Source of the DNA: Armatimonadota bacterium
GTDB taxonomy: Bacteria > Armatimonadota > UBA5829 > DTJY01
Assembly (NCBI GenBank): GCA_029907255.1
Contig: JARYMF010000008.1
Coordinates: forward strand, 100,765-164,764
Length of the DNA stretch: 64,000 nucleotides
Direction of reading: 5' to 3'
Shown here: positions 45,639-54,306 of the stretch, piece after piece
Layout: every line of letters starts with the position of its first letter
Position numbering within the stretch: the stretch's first letter is position 1
Position numbers and translations under genes: made by a program
Notes under the pieces: generated by a model
Database searches by the model: none
Told to the model about the DNA's origin: nothing
Seen by the model: only the letters and a program-made list of their open reading frames with translations

Positions 45639-46130
45639 ATGCGTAGCCTTGAGGAATGGACAAGGTACCTTGAACGCCAAGAGCAGGCGCTGAAGGAAGC
45701 GAAAAGCGAGGGGCTTGAGAATGATAAAAACCATACCGCTCCTGCCGTGGAGGGCGTTAAAGCTAAACTTACTAAGGAAGAATATACAGAGACAAATGCT
45801 TCTGCGCCAATACTGCCCAAAACTAAGATTGCAGCGAAATCAAGACTAAATGCAATGGCGAATCTTACCTTGACTGGCGAAGAAGTGGCACAGCGTTCAT
45901 ACAAGCCTTTCAAAGAAACGCGTGAACAGCTTCTCGAACGTCTGCTAGATCCTGAACTTACGCTTGAGGAAACAGCTCGTTTGCTGAACTGTTGTCCAAC
46001 GACCGTTCGACGCTACACAAACAAAGGGATCTTAAAGCATATTCGCACAGGAGGCAACCAGCGACGCTTTAAGCTGTCTGACGTGCTGGAGTTTTTGGAG
46101 TCGCGCAAGGTTTCTGGAAATGAAGATTAG
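45639..46130 (+). CDS. MerR/excisionase-type helix-turn-helix protein
   Basis: A 163-residue protein with a charged, mostly unstructured N-terminal 100 residues and a C-terminal winged HTH of the HTH_17/excisionase type (LTLEETARLLNCCPTTVRRYTNKG, then the wing HIRTGGNQRRFKLSDVLEFL). It should bind DNA, perhaps as an accessory or developmental regulator. There is no sign of an integrase nearby, so a phage excisionase role is unlikely. It starts 18 nt after queA. Confidence 0.75.
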   Translation: MRSLEEWTRYLERQEQALKEAKSEGLENDKNHTAPAVEGVKAKLTKEEYTETNASAPILPKTKIAAKSRLNAMANLTLTGEEVAQRSYKPFKETREQLLERLLDPELTLEETARLLNCCPTTVRRYTNKGILKHIRTGGNQRRFKLSDVLEFLESRKVSGNED

Positions 46131-46226
46131 CGGTGGCAAAGTTTAGGAAATTTAAGCTCTGTTGGTAAACATTTATATGGAATCTCGGCTAGCATAAAAT
46201 TAAGATTGAAACACCTTGGTCGCTTT

Positions 46227-46568
46227 ATGAAAATTACAAACGCCGATGGCGCAGTAGTCGCTGAGAGAGTTGAATCAGCAAGAGGCTTTCTTTCACGTTT
46301 AATCGGATTGATGGGCCGCAGGTCTCTGGCAAAAAATTCAGGATTGCTGATGCACGGATGTTGTCAAGTCCACACTTTCTTCATGCGATTCCCAATCGAT
46401 ATAATTTACGCTGACCGCGAGCTTCGCGTGCTGAGAGTGGACGTTAACGTACCTCCTTGGCACATTCTACCAAGATGTAACGGCGCTTCCTATGTAATTG
46501 AACTTCCTGCAGGTGCAGGCAGTGTTTCCATCGGAGACAAGCTCAGGCTGGAGGATGCCTGCGCATGA
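46227..46568 (+). CDS. DUF192 family protein
   Basis: A 113-residue protein of the DUF192 family. It contains the hallmark ARGFLSRLIGLMGRRSL, then LLMHGCCQVHTFFMRFPIDIIYAD and the C-terminal VIELPAGAGSVSIGDKLRL. Function is unknown; archaeal and bacterial members are small beta-barrel proteins, often exported, but no signal peptide is present here. The start is uncertain: ATG 46227 (chosen) or TTG 46206, neither with a good ribosome site. The stop overlaps the glycosyltransferase start by ATGA. Confidence 0.82.
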   Translation: MKITNADGAVVAERVESARGFLSRLIGLMGRRSLAKNSGLLMHGCCQVHTFFMRFPIDIIYADRELRVLRVDVNVPPWHILPRCNGASYVIELPAGAGSVSIGDKLRLEDACA

Positions 46569-47707
46569 GGGTTTTCATCTTCAGTGAGAGCTATGAGCCT
46601 TTGTTAAATGGGGTCGCCGTTTCTGTTGGAACGCTAGCAAAGGAGCTAAGAGCACGTGGGCATGAGATTTACATTGTGACTTCTTCCTATCGCGGCTACA
46701 AGGACTCAGACCCGCATGTTTTTCGTGTTCCTGCAATACGGACCTGGATAGACCCAACCTACCCAGTGCCAATCCCGTGGTTTAATCGAATTCCAGAAAA
46801 GATTCGTGAGCTTAAGCCAGATATTATTCATACGCATACACCTTGGATGCTCGGCCAAGTGGGTCTTAAATTGGCAAAGCAGATGGGAATTCCCTGCGTC
46901 TCAACTTGCCATACGCAATATACGGAATATGTACATTACTTTCCGCTTGCTCCTCAGAAGGCAAAGCGATTGTTCATAATAAACTTGATGCGAAGATACT
47001 ACAATCAGTGCAACGTGGTGATTGTTCCTTCAAAACAAATGATGGAGATGCTTCGAGGCTTTGGTGTGCAGGCCCCGATATATATTATTCCAACAGGCAA
47101 TGCCCTTGATACGACGATGGATTCCAAAGTAAGGGTGCAAATCCGCCAAAAACTGGGAATTCCTGAAGATGCTCGTGTGCTTATCTATGTTGGAAGGCTT
47201 GCTAAGGAGAAAAACCTACAGTTGATTTTTGAATCTTTCGATAAGCTTGCTCAGAGGTATAGTGATCTTTACTTACTAATTGTTGGTGGCGGGCCATATG
47301 AGTCCCAAGCCAAGCAGATTGCTGCATCCCTAAAATCATCTGACCGTGTCGTATTTGCCGGCGCAATGCCAAGGTGTGAAGTGGCGAAATATTATTCGGC
47401 AGGCGACATTTTTGTATTTCCTTCAACGACGGAAACGCAGGGGCTAGTGCTATGCGAGGCTCTTGCTGCAGGGCTTCCTTGTGTGGCTGTTCGAGCAGGT
47501 GGAATTCCGGAAATGATAAATGACGGAGAAGAGGGCTTGCTTACTGAAAACGATGTGGAAGACTTTGCAGAGAAAATAGAGCTATTACTTATTGATGAGC
47601 AGTTGTATAAGCGTTTTTCCGTCTCGGCGGTTCGAAATTCTGCTCGTTTTACCCCAGCTGAAATGGCAACAAAAGTGTTGGCAGTCTACGAGTCCCTGCT
47701 TGCGTGA
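46565..47707 (+). CDS. GT4 family glycosyltransferase
   Basis: A 380-residue cytoplasmic GT-B retaining glycosyltransferase, similar to those making glycosyl-diacylglycerol or phosphatidylinositol mannosides. It begins MRVFIFSESYEPLLNGVAVS and has HTHTPWMLG, CHTQYTEYVHYFP and IYVGRLAKEKNLQLI. The C-terminal nucleotide-sugar site is FPSTTETQGLVLCEALAAGLPCVAVRAGGIPEM, with the E-x7-E spacing typical of GT4. The first segments resemble diglucosyl-diacylglycerol synthases, so a glycolipid product is the best guess. It is coupled to the DUF192 gene. Confidence 0.88.
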   Translation: MRVFIFSESYEPLLNGVAVSVGTLAKELRARGHEIYIVTSSYRGYKDSDPHVFRVPAIRTWIDPTYPVPIPWFNRIPEKIRELKPDIIHTHTPWMLGQVGLKLAKQMGIPCVSTCHTQYTEYVHYFPLAPQKAKRLFIINLMRRYYNQCNVVIVPSKQMMEMLRGFGVQAPIYIIPTGNALDTTMDSKVRVQIRQKLGIPEDARVLIYVGRLAKEKNLQLIFESFDKLAQRYSDLYLLIVGGGPYESQAKQIAASLKSSDRVVFAGAMPRCEVAKYYSAGDIFVFPSTTETQGLVLCEALAAGLPCVAVRAGGIPEMINDGEEGLLTENDVEDFAEKIELLLIDEQLYKRFSVSAVRNSARFTPAEMATKVLAVYESLLA

Positions 47708-47811
47708 GCTTTTATAAAAGTGAGAAATCGTGGCGTGAGACTGCTTTGCCCGCATTTCATTGTTTTGTGTAGGTGGAATATTACAGAAAGCACTTGATAA
47801 AATAGGAGAGA

Positions 47812-48930
47812 CTACCTTACTCCTACGAGGTAGAGCCATCCGTCGCCACAGTAGATGAGGATTTGACGACAGTCATTAGAAGGGATGCAAGTTCGAATAA
47901 CACCACCAAGGGTAAGCTTCGAGCGAATCTTTCCATCGCTTTGTATATTGTAAAGGCTGGACTTTCCGTCAGATGCAATGACCGATGAGCCTGTGGGCGA
48001 AATGGCTACAAGCCGTGGGCTGAAAAATAGCCCTCCCTTTTCCCAGAGAAGGTTTCCTTTTGCACTGTATACCTTAATTTTTCGTTCTAGCATGTGCGAA
48101 CGCGAGCGACTCAAATATTTTGTAAAGCTTATCGCAACATACTGGCTTCGAGGGGATACACGGGCAAACGGCTCAAATCCCTCAACTTTCTGCCGCCAAA
48201 GCAGGCGGCCTTGCGTATTCCATAGGCATACCTCTGTCACAGGTCTATGCTGTGAGCCAGGTTGAACCCCTAAGATAGTGTTTCCATCGGCACTCACTTG
48301 AAGGTCATACTGGCGGTCATTATAATGTCCATATCGCCATAGTAGCTTACTTTTGAGGTCATAGCATGCGATTGTAGATTTTTGCCAAGTTCCCGCAACT
48401 ATTCGCTGACTATCAGGAGTGAATGTTAGCGAATGAACGATGCCTTCCAGCCGCCATCGCCTCCACCGCGGACGGATTGGGTAGGGTGGGTAAAGGTAAA
48501 GATAACATTTGCCTGTTCCAACAGCCACATAGTCTCCATTAGGAGAGACAGCAGCCGACCATATGCTGCCGGAAACATCATGCCTCCAGTATAAATTGTT
48601 ATTGAGTCGAAAATAGTGAACGGTTGTACGAGTCGGATCAAGTTTTGTAAATACTAATAGACTACTACCATTTTGAGCTATAAGGGCATCGGTTGCGCCT
48701 TCGATTTTCTTTTGCCATATCAGCCTTGCATTTTTATCGTAGAAGCGAACATTTCCTTCGGTATCCACTGTGCCGAAATAGTTGCCGCCCGGCGCAATTG
48801 TAAGAGAAACTGGGGGCTTTATTGGTCGTTTCCAAATGAGATGTAAATCGTCACCAACTGCTCCATTTATTCCTGCAGAGAATAAAAGGATAATGGCGGC
48901 AATAGTGACATAGGGGATTCGTTTGGGCAA
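47812..48930 (-). CDS. Membrane-anchored or exported WD40/PQQ-like propeller protein
   Basis: A roughly 372-residue protein. An N-terminal hydrophobic segment (IPYVTIAAIILLFSAGING) is followed by a beta-propeller with PQQ/WD40-like repeats (LTIAPGGNYFGTVDTEGNVRFY, WSAAVSPNGDYVAVGTG, LTFTPDSQRIVAGTW, RLVAISPTGSSVIASDG). No enzymatic motif is seen. The start is uncertain: a TTG at 48930, five bases after the pdxT stop, fits coupling and the signal-anchor, whereas the frame is open upstream through the end of pdxT. It closes the por-pdx run and converges on the GT4 gene. Confidence 0.7.
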   Translation of the reverse strand: MPKRIPYVTIAAIILLFSAGINGAVGDDLHLIWKRPIKPPVSLTIAPGGNYFGTVDTEGNVRFYDKNARLIWQKKIEGATDALIAQNGSSLLVFTKLDPTRTTVHYFRLNNNLYWRHDVSGSIWSAAVSPNGDYVAVGTGKCYLYLYPPYPIRPRWRRWRLEGIVHSLTFTPDSQRIVAGTWQKSTIACYDLKSKLLWRYGHYNDRQYDLQVSADGNTILGVQPGSQHRPVTEVCLWNTQGRLLWRQKVEGFEPFARVSPRSQYVAISFTKYLSRSRSHMLERKIKVYSAKGNLLWEKGGLFFSPRLVAISPTGSSVIASDGKSSLYNIQSDGKIRSKLTLGGVIRTCIPSNDCRQILIYCGDGWLYLVGVR

Positions 48931-48935
48931 AGGTA

Positions 48936-49526
48936 CTACTGCTGTGATTCTTGCACCATACGTATGAAATATTCGTGAATCCTGGTGTCGGTGGTCAGCT
49001 CGGGGTGGAAGGCTGCCCCCAGAAGGTTTTTTTGCTTTACAAAAACAATCTTTTCGTTGCATCGCGCAAGTACCTCCACGCCGGGATTTGCTTTCTCGAC
49101 ATATGGGGCGCGAATGAAGATTGCACGGAATGGCGGTTTGCCGAGTGCTTCGATATCCAAATCCACTTCAAAGCTGTCCACCTGTCGCCCAAATGCATTG
49201 CGAAGAACTGTTACATCGAGCAGTCCTAACCTATGTTGATCGCTACCGACGATTTCTTTCGCAAGCAATATCAGACCAGCGCAAGTTCCAAAAATTGGCA
49301 TACCCCGCCCGGTAGCCTCGATAATCTTCTTATCGAGATTATACCGGGCGAGGAGTTTGCCTATGGTGGTGCTTTCGCCGCCGGGGATTATTAGCCCCTG
49401 AACGGAGTCGAGCTCTTCATGCGTTCGCACAGGTATTGCCTGCTCGCCGCATAATTTAATGGTATCAATATGTTTTTGAAAAGCCCCCTGGAGTGCGAGG
49501 ACACCGATTGTTAGCGTTTTACCCAA
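48936..49526 (-). CDS. pdxT: Pyridoxal 5'-phosphate synthase glutaminase subunit
   Basis: A 196-residue class I glutamine amidotransferase that feeds ammonia to PdxS for PLP synthesis. The catalytic triad is visible: FGTCAGLILLA (Cys82) and AAFHPELTTD (His174, Glu176). The oxyanion/GGES motif IIPGGESTTIG is near residue 50. Length matches the family. It starts at a TTG only 3 nt after the pdxS stop in the same frame, with AGGAG directly adjacent, so initiation is probably coupled to pdxS termination. Confidence 0.95.
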   Translation of the reverse strand: MGKTLTIGVLALQGAFQKHIDTIKLCGEQAIPVRTHEELDSVQGLIIPGGESTTIGKLLARYNLDKKIIEATGRGMPIFGTCAGLILLAKEIVGSDQHRLGLLDVTVLRNAFGRQVDSFEVDLDIEALGKPPFRAIFIRAPYVEKANPGVEVLARCNEKIVFVKQKNLLGAAFHPELTTDTRIHEYFIRMVQESQQ

Positions 49527-49529
49527 CTC

Positions 49530-50420
49530 CTACCAACCTCGAACTGAAAGGAGTTCGTTCTCTGGAATCTGCCGAATGTCGAGACCGGGCATTGCGCTGC
49601 CTAGGCCCATGGAAAGTTCGGCAAGAATCTCGGGTTTGTCATAGTAGGTCGTTGCGTCTACAATTGCCTTGGCACGCTTCACAGGATCTTCTGACTTAAA
49701 AATGCCCGAGCCGACAAAAATGGCTTCTGCGCCGAGCTGCATCATGAGCGCTGCATCTGCAGGGGTTGCTATACCTCCAGCCGAGAAGTTTGGTACAGGG
49801 AGCTTGCCTGTTTCCGCAACCTCAAGCACCAATTCGTATGGTGCATTCATACTCTTTGAGTATGCCATAATCTCATCACGGCGCATGGATTGTAGCCGGC
49901 GGATTTCCGACATTACTGACCGCATGTGCCTGACTGCCTCTACAATGTTTCCAGAGCCAGCTTCACCCTTGGTGCGAATCATTGCCGCCCCTTCGCCGAT
50001 GCGCCTTAGGGCTTCTGCAAGATCACGGCACCCACAGACAAAAGGCACTTTGAACTGATGCTTATCAATATGGTGCATTTCGTCAGCCGGCGTGAGCACT
50101 TCGCTCTCGTCAATGTAATCTACACCAAGCGCCTCCAGAATCTGTGCTTCAACGAAGTGGCCAATCCTCACTTTTGCCATTACTGGTATGGTAACAGCAT
50201 CCATGATTTCTTTAATTTTAATGGGGTCGGCCATTCGCGCCACACCGCCCTCACGGCGGATGTCGGCTGGAACTCTCTCAAGTGCCATAACTGCAACTGC
50301 GCCGGCTTCTTCGGCAATTTTAGCTTGCTCGGCGTTAGTTACATCCATAATAACGCCGCCTTTTAGCATCTCTGCCAGGCCAACTTTTGTCCGCCATGTG
50401 GATTTTTGAACATCCGTCAT
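49530..50420 (-). CDS. pdxS: Pyridoxal 5'-phosphate synthase lyase subunit
   Basis: A 296-residue PdxS, the TIM-barrel synthase that makes PLP from ribose 5-phosphate, glyceraldehyde 3-phosphate and ammonia, forming a dodecamer with PdxT. Highly conserved segments include [59 protein letters not shown] (Lys83) and [29 protein letters not shown] precedes the ATG. Directly downstream of the por genes on the same strand. Confidence 0.97.
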   Translation of the reverse strand: MTDVQKSTWRTKVGLAEMLKGGVIMDVTNAEQAKIAEEAGAVAVMALERVPADIRREGGVARMADPIKIKEIMDAVTIPVMAKVRIGHFVEAQILEALGVDYIDESEVLTPADEMHHIDKHQFKVPFVCGCRDLAEALRRIGEGAAMIRTKGEAGSGNIVEAVRHMRSVMSEIRRLQSMRRDEIMAYSKSMNAPYELVLEVAETGKLPVPNFSAGGIATPADAALMMQLGAEAIFVGSGIFKSEDPVKRAKAIVDATTYYDKPEILAELSMGLGSAMPGLDIRQIPENELLSVRGW

Positions 50421-50443
50421 AACCTATCACCCCTTGATTTGGC

Positions 50444-51367
50444 TCACTCGCTTTCAGCCATCTTGAGCAGCCTTTCCCATTGGGTATCAACCTCTTTCTG
50501 GATTTCTTCAATAATCCATTGGTTCTCCGGCTTCATAAGATGACGGAATTTTGTCTGCTCTTTTAGGAACTCTGTGATTGGCAGCTTTTCCTTTGGCTTG
50601 TAGGTGAGCCTGTATTTTCCATTCTCAACTTCATATAAAGGCCAGTAGCATGAATTTACCGCGTCGCGTGCAATCTGTATTGCCTTTTCTGGCGGGAAAG
50701 CCCATCCAAGACGACATGGAGACAAGACATTAATAAATGTTGGACCATCCGTATTGAGGGCTTTTTGAACTTTAGTAACAAAGTCGTTCCAATGACTTGG
50801 CGAAGCCTGGGCGCAATATGGAATGTTGTGTGCAACCATTATTGCAGTCAAGTCTTTGCTTCTTTGTTTCTTTCCATAGGATGCTTTGCCAACGGGTGAT
50901 GTGGTTGTTTCCGCACCCAAGGGCGTTGCGCTAGATCGCTGAATACCTGTGTTCATGTAAGCCTCGTTGTTATAGCAAATGTAAAGCATCCTATGTCCGC
51001 GTTCCATTGCTCCTGATAGCGACTGTAGCCCAATGTCATACGTTCCACCATCGCCGCCGAATGCAATGAAGCGAATTTCTTTGTCAAGCTTCCCTTGTTT
51101 CTTTAGTGATCTGTAGGCCGCTTCCACGCCGCTTATTGTTGCCGCCACATTTTCGAACGCACTGTGAATGAAGGGTACTCTCCAGGCGCTAAACGGAAAA
51201 ATGGTTGTTGCTACTGACATACATCCCGTTGCTGCGCCAACTACCACTGGGGTATCCGTCGCAGCCAAAGCCTGACGTATTATTGTAGGGAATGTGCATC
51301 CGGCGCACGCGCGATGCCCACCAGAAAGCAATTCACCTTTTTTTGCTAGTTCTTTTAGATTTGCCAT
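50444..51367 (-). CDS. porB: 2-oxoacid:ferredoxin oxidoreductase, beta subunit (thiamine diphosphate-binding)
   Basis: A 307-residue TPP-binding beta subunit of a 2-oxoacid (probably pyruvate) ferredoxin oxidoreductase, which oxidatively decarboxylates the acid to acyl-CoA and reduced ferredoxin. Motifs are SGGHRACAGC with two cluster Cys, GAATGCMSVATTIFP, FAFGGDGGTYDIGLQSLSGA with the TPP GDG site, and PCRLGWAFPPEKAIQ. The ATG at 51367 has AAGGAG 7 nt upstream; a longer frame reaches 51454 within porA. The pyruvate versus 2-oxoisovalerate preference cannot be settled by eye. Confidence 0.93.
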   Translation of the reverse strand: MANLKELAKKGELLSGGHRACAGCTFPTIIRQALAATDTPVVVGAATGCMSVATTIFPFSAWRVPFIHSAFENVAATISGVEAAYRSLKKQGKLDKEIRFIAFGGDGGTYDIGLQSLSGAMERGHRMLYICYNNEAYMNTGIQRSSATPLGAETTTSPVGKASYGKKQRSKDLTAIMVAHNIPYCAQASPSHWNDFVTKVQKALNTDGPTFINVLSPCRLGWAFPPEKAIQIARDAVNSCYWPLYEVENGKYRLTYKPKEKLPITEFLKEQTKFRHLMKPENQWIIEEIQKEVDTQWERLLKMAESE

Positions 51368-51377
51368 TTTTTCTCCT

Positions 51378-52574
51378 TTACTCACGTACTCCAAGGTAGT
51401 TAATTGCCTTGTAGGGGCGCTTGCCATTCTTGGAGATTGCTTCAAGTTCCTCATAGACAGAGGCTATGTGGCTGAGGTTAATGTCTCGGCCACCTAGCCC
51501 GTAAACATAGTTCACAACCAGAGGACGTTTTTCACAATCATAGAGTGCAGAGCGAATCTCGGCATAAAGTGGGCCGCCGGTTCCAGCCATGGCGTCCGAA
51601 CGGTCAAGAACTGCAACCGCCTTCATTCTGCACAATATTTCGGCTATCTGCTTCTCAGGGAATGGCCGGAACACGCGGAGCTTGAGCATTCCTGCTTTCA
51701 TGCCCTTCTCGCGCAGTTCGTTAATAACGACCTTCGCTGTGCCAGCGGTGGAGCCAAGGACAACGATTGCCAGCTCTGCGTCATCCATGTAGTACTCTTC
51801 AAATAAGCCATACTTTCTGCCAAACTTCTCTCCAAATTCTTCGCCGATTTTTTCAATGATTGGAAGAGCATGGAACATCGGCTCAGCCTGGGAGCGTTTG
51901 TGCTCGAAGTAATAGTCAGTGAAGTCTAGCGAGCCTACGGTAATTGGATGTTCCACATCGAGCAATGCATACTTCGGTTTGTATTCGCCGATAAATTCTC
52001 TGATGTCTTTGTCGTCGTAAACTTCGACCGGTTCCATCCCATGGCTGATGATAAAGCCATCGTAGTTGACCATTACTGGAAGTTGTATATCGTCATGCTC
52101 GGCAATTCTGACCGCCTGAAACAGGTTGTCGTAGACTTCTTGTGCATTTTCTGAGAATATCTGTATCCAACCAGAGTCGCGTGCTCCCATGGAATCGCTA
52201 TGGTCGCAGTGAATATTAATAGGAGCGCTTAATGCTCTATTAACCATTGGCATTACAATTGGTAGTCTCAAGCCTGATGCTATATACAGCATCTCCCACA
52301 TTAATGCTAAGCCTTGCGATGAAGTAGCAGTCATTGTGCGAGTGCCTGCGGTTGCCGCACCAATTGTTGCACTCATGGCGCTATGTTCGCTCTCCACGGT
52401 AATTAGCTCAGTGTTAACCAGTCCATCGGCAACATAGCTGGCGAATATCTGCATGACTTCGGTTTGCGGAGTAATGGGATAAGCAGCAACCACATCGGGG
52501 TTAATCTGCTTCATAGCCATTGCCGCTGCTTCGTTGCCCGTAAGGGCTATTCTTTCTTTGGTAATCGTAGCCAA
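51378..52574 (-). CDS. porA: 2-oxoacid:ferredoxin oxidoreductase, alpha subunit
   Basis: A 398-residue alpha subunit that binds TPP's pyrimidine ring with the beta subunit. Family segments are LTGNEAAAMAMKQINPDVVAAYPITPQTE, ESEHSAMSATIGAATAGTRTMTATSSQGLALM, and the C-terminal DRSDAMAGTGGPLYAEIRSAL. The start is TTG 52574 with AGGAGG 7 nt upstream. It lies 10 nt from porG upstream and porB downstream, so the three subunits are one transcript. Confidence 0.94.
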   Translation of the reverse strand: MATITKERIALTGNEAAAMAMKQINPDVVAAYPITPQTEVMQIFASYVADGLVNTELITVESEHSAMSATIGAATAGTRTMTATSSQGLALMWEMLYIASGLRLPIVMPMVNRALSAPINIHCDHSDSMGARDSGWIQIFSENAQEVYDNLFQAVRIAEHDDIQLPVMVNYDGFIISHGMEPVEVYDDKDIREFIGEYKPKYALLDVEHPITVGSLDFTDYYFEHKRSQAEPMFHALPIIEKIGEEFGEKFGRKYGLFEEYYMDDAELAIVVLGSTAGTAKVVINELREKGMKAGMLKLRVFRPFPEKQIAEILCRMKAVAVLDRSDAMAGTGGPLYAEIRSALYDCEKRPLVVNYVYGLGGRDINLSHIASVYEELEAISKNGKRPYKAINYLGVRE

Positions 52575-52584
52575 TTTTATCCTC

Positions 52585-53163
52585 CTAACCTTCCGTCACT
52601 TCGTCATATGCTCGCTGGATTGCTTTGATATTTCCCTCAATGATTTCAGGCCTTGAGCGGAATTTCTTCTCCAGTTTTTTGCGTGTGTCTTTGAGCATTT
52701 CTTCAAAGTCTAGTAGGCCTGTAACTTTTACAAGTGCGCCCATCATCGGTGTGTTGGGTATATCCCTACCGATCGTTTCGCGAGCAATTTTTGAAGCATC
52801 AACTGTGTAAACCTTTTGTCCATTAAGCTTCAGCATCTCACGAAACTTGGAAGCCGGTAGGCTGCTGTTAATCAGTATTATTCCGTTTTCTGGTAGCCCC
52901 TGCGTCACGTCTATGTTGCCGATAAGAGTTGGGTCGAGCACAACTACGATATCGGGCGACGTGACGTGGCAGTGCAAGGTGATAGGCTGGTCGCTGATTC
53001 GGTTGAACGATTGGACGGGTGCTCCCATCCTTTCAGGGCCATACTCGGGGAATGCTTGCATGTATTTTCCTTGTCCGAGCACGGCTTCTCCAAACAGTAG
53101 CGCAGCCGTTTTGGCACCTTGCCCACCTCGGCCGTGCCACCGTATCTCGGTTAGCTTTGACAT
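52585..53163 (-). CDS. porG: 2-oxoacid:ferredoxin oxidoreductase, gamma subunit
   Basis: A 192-residue gamma subunit, recognisable from EIRWHGRGGQGAKTAALLFGEAVLGQGKYMQAFPEYGPERMGAPVQ-type sequence (WHGRGGQGAKTAA and FPEYGPERMGAP are the key blocks) and IVVLDPTLIG. Its ATG at 53163 has GGGAGG upstream. It heads the porG-porA-porB order. A porD ferredoxin gene, usual between porG and porA in four-subunit enzymes, is missing here. The recR gene ends 113 nt upstream across an inverted repeat. Confidence 0.93.
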   Translation of the reverse strand: MSKLTEIRWHGRGGQGAKTAALLFGEAVLGQGKYMQAFPEYGPERMGAPVQSFNRISDQPITLHCHVTSPDIVVVLDPTLIGNIDVTQGLPENGIILINSSLPASKFREMLKLNGQKVYTVDASKIARETIGRDIPNTPMMGALVKVTGLLDFEEMLKDTRKKLEKKFRSRPEIIEGNIKAIQRAYDEVTEG

Positions 53164-53186
53164 TTTTAGATGCCTCCCTTTTATTT

Positions 53187-53274
53187 GTAACAAGCGACGG
53201 GTGACGGGTAAGGAAGCATTTTCCTCGAATTGTGTGAGGCATTAGCCGATTACTCGTCACTCGTTACTTGTTAT
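53187..53274. repeat. Imperfect long inverted repeat between recR and porG
   Basis: A 25-base arm (53187-53211) matches the reverse complement of 53250-53274 at 20 or so of 25 positions. Both arms are built of short GAGTGACG-like units. In RNA it folds into a long hairpin just after recR. It could be a REP/MITE-like element or a processing signal before porG. Confidence 0.55.
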
Positions 53275-53275
53275 C

Positions 53276-53872
53276 TTACATTTCCCGTCTCCACTCGAGG
53301 GCGCGAATAAGCGTTGCTTGGTCTGCGTAATCCAAATCACCTCCAACCGGCATGCCGTGGGCAATTCTGGTTACCTTTACACCCATGGGTTTTAGGATGC
53401 CAGCCAAGTACATTGCTGTCGTATCACCCTCGATGGTTGGGTTTGTCGCCAAGATAATTTCTTTAACGTTGTTTTCTATGACCCGTTGCTGAAGCTCGCG
53501 GATTCGAAGCATCTCGGGGCCAATGCCGTCCATTGGCGAAATAAGACCTTGAAGGACGTGATAAGTCCCCCGAAATTCGTTTGTTTTCTCCATAGCGATG
53601 ACATCGCGCGGTTCAGCAACCACACAAATAGTTGTTTTGTCTCTCTTGTCGCTTCGGCATATATCGCAGATATCTTCATCTGCGAAGTTACAGCATATTT
53701 TGCACTGGGTAATACGTTCCTTGACTTCTTTGATAGCTTCTGCTAGAGTAGCGACTTCGTCGGGCGGAGCCTGTAGAATGTAAAATGCAAGCCTTTGCGC
53801 TGACTTCGGTCCTATGCCCGGCAGCTTTTCAAGAGCACCTACCAATTTAGCTAGCGGTTTTGCGTAGTACAT
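53276..53872 (-). CDS. recR: Recombination protein RecR
   Basis: A 198-residue RecR, a ring-forming DNA-binding protein that loads RecA at gaps with RecF/RecO. Landmarks are the HhH region [20 protein letters not shown], the Cys4 zinc finger ([18 protein letters not shown]) and the Toprim domain starting [18 protein letters not shown] and containing [16 protein letters not shown]. Length fits the family. It is the usual third member of the dnaX-ebfC-recR cluster, as here. Confidence 0.97.
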   Translation of the reverse strand: MYYAKPLAKLVGALEKLPGIGPKSAQRLAFYILQAPPDEVATLAEAIKEVKERITQCKICCNFADEDICDICRSDKRDKTTICVVAEPRDVIAMEKTNEFRGTYHVLQGLISPMDGIGPEMLRIRELQQRVIENNVKEIILATNPTIEGDTTAMYLAGILKPMGVKVTRIAHGMPVGGDLDYADQATLIRALEWRREM

Positions 53873-53935
53873 TATTTACTCAACCAACAAATCAGAAAAC
53901 AGAGTATTGCAAATTTAGACTATGGCCTCTTTGTT

Positions 53936-54277
53936 TTACATGATGCCTGGAATGGGCAAGCCCCCCGTGACCGCCTCCATCTTTTTCGCTTTTATTTCGT
54001 TTGCTTTGCTTATCGCCTCTCTGACGGCGCTTGTGACGAGATCCTCTAGCATCTCAACGTCGTCGGGGTCTACAACTTTAGGGTCGATCTTTACTTCTAC
54101 AATTTCGCCCTTTCCAGTTGCGACCACTTTTACCATGCCGCCGCCTGATGTGGCTTCGACTCTCTCTTCGTTGAGTTCCTCAGCGGCTCTTTCGATATCT
54201 TCATATAGCTTTTTTATTTGCTTCATCATGCCGCCTAGGTTTCCTAGTCCCCCTAGGTTGGCGAATGGATTGCTCAT
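53936..54277 (-). CDS. YbaB/EbfC nucleoid-associated protein
   Basis: A 113-residue YbaB/EbfC family DNA-binding protein, a small dimeric nucleoid-associated factor. It has the Gly/Met-rich start NLGGLGNLGGMMKQIKKLYEDIE, the central GGGMVKVVATGKGEIVEVKIDP and the C-terminal AISKANEIKAKKMEAVTGG. It sits in the standard dnaX-ebfC-recR order. AGGAGG lies 6 nt before the ATG. Confidence 0.95.
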   Translation of the reverse strand: MSNPFANLGGLGNLGGMMKQIKKLYEDIERAAEELNEERVEATSGGGMVKVVATGKGEIVEVKIDPKVVDPDDVEMLEDLVTSAVREAISKANEIKAKKMEAVTGGLPIPGIM

Positions 54278-54306
54278 CGTATCCTCCTAAAATTCCAGGA
54301 AACCTG

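Noticed and set aside
45639..46130. Phage or integrative-element excisionase
   Set aside because: The HTH is excisionase-like, but no integrase, attachment repeat or mobile gene is nearby and the surroundings are housekeeping genes.
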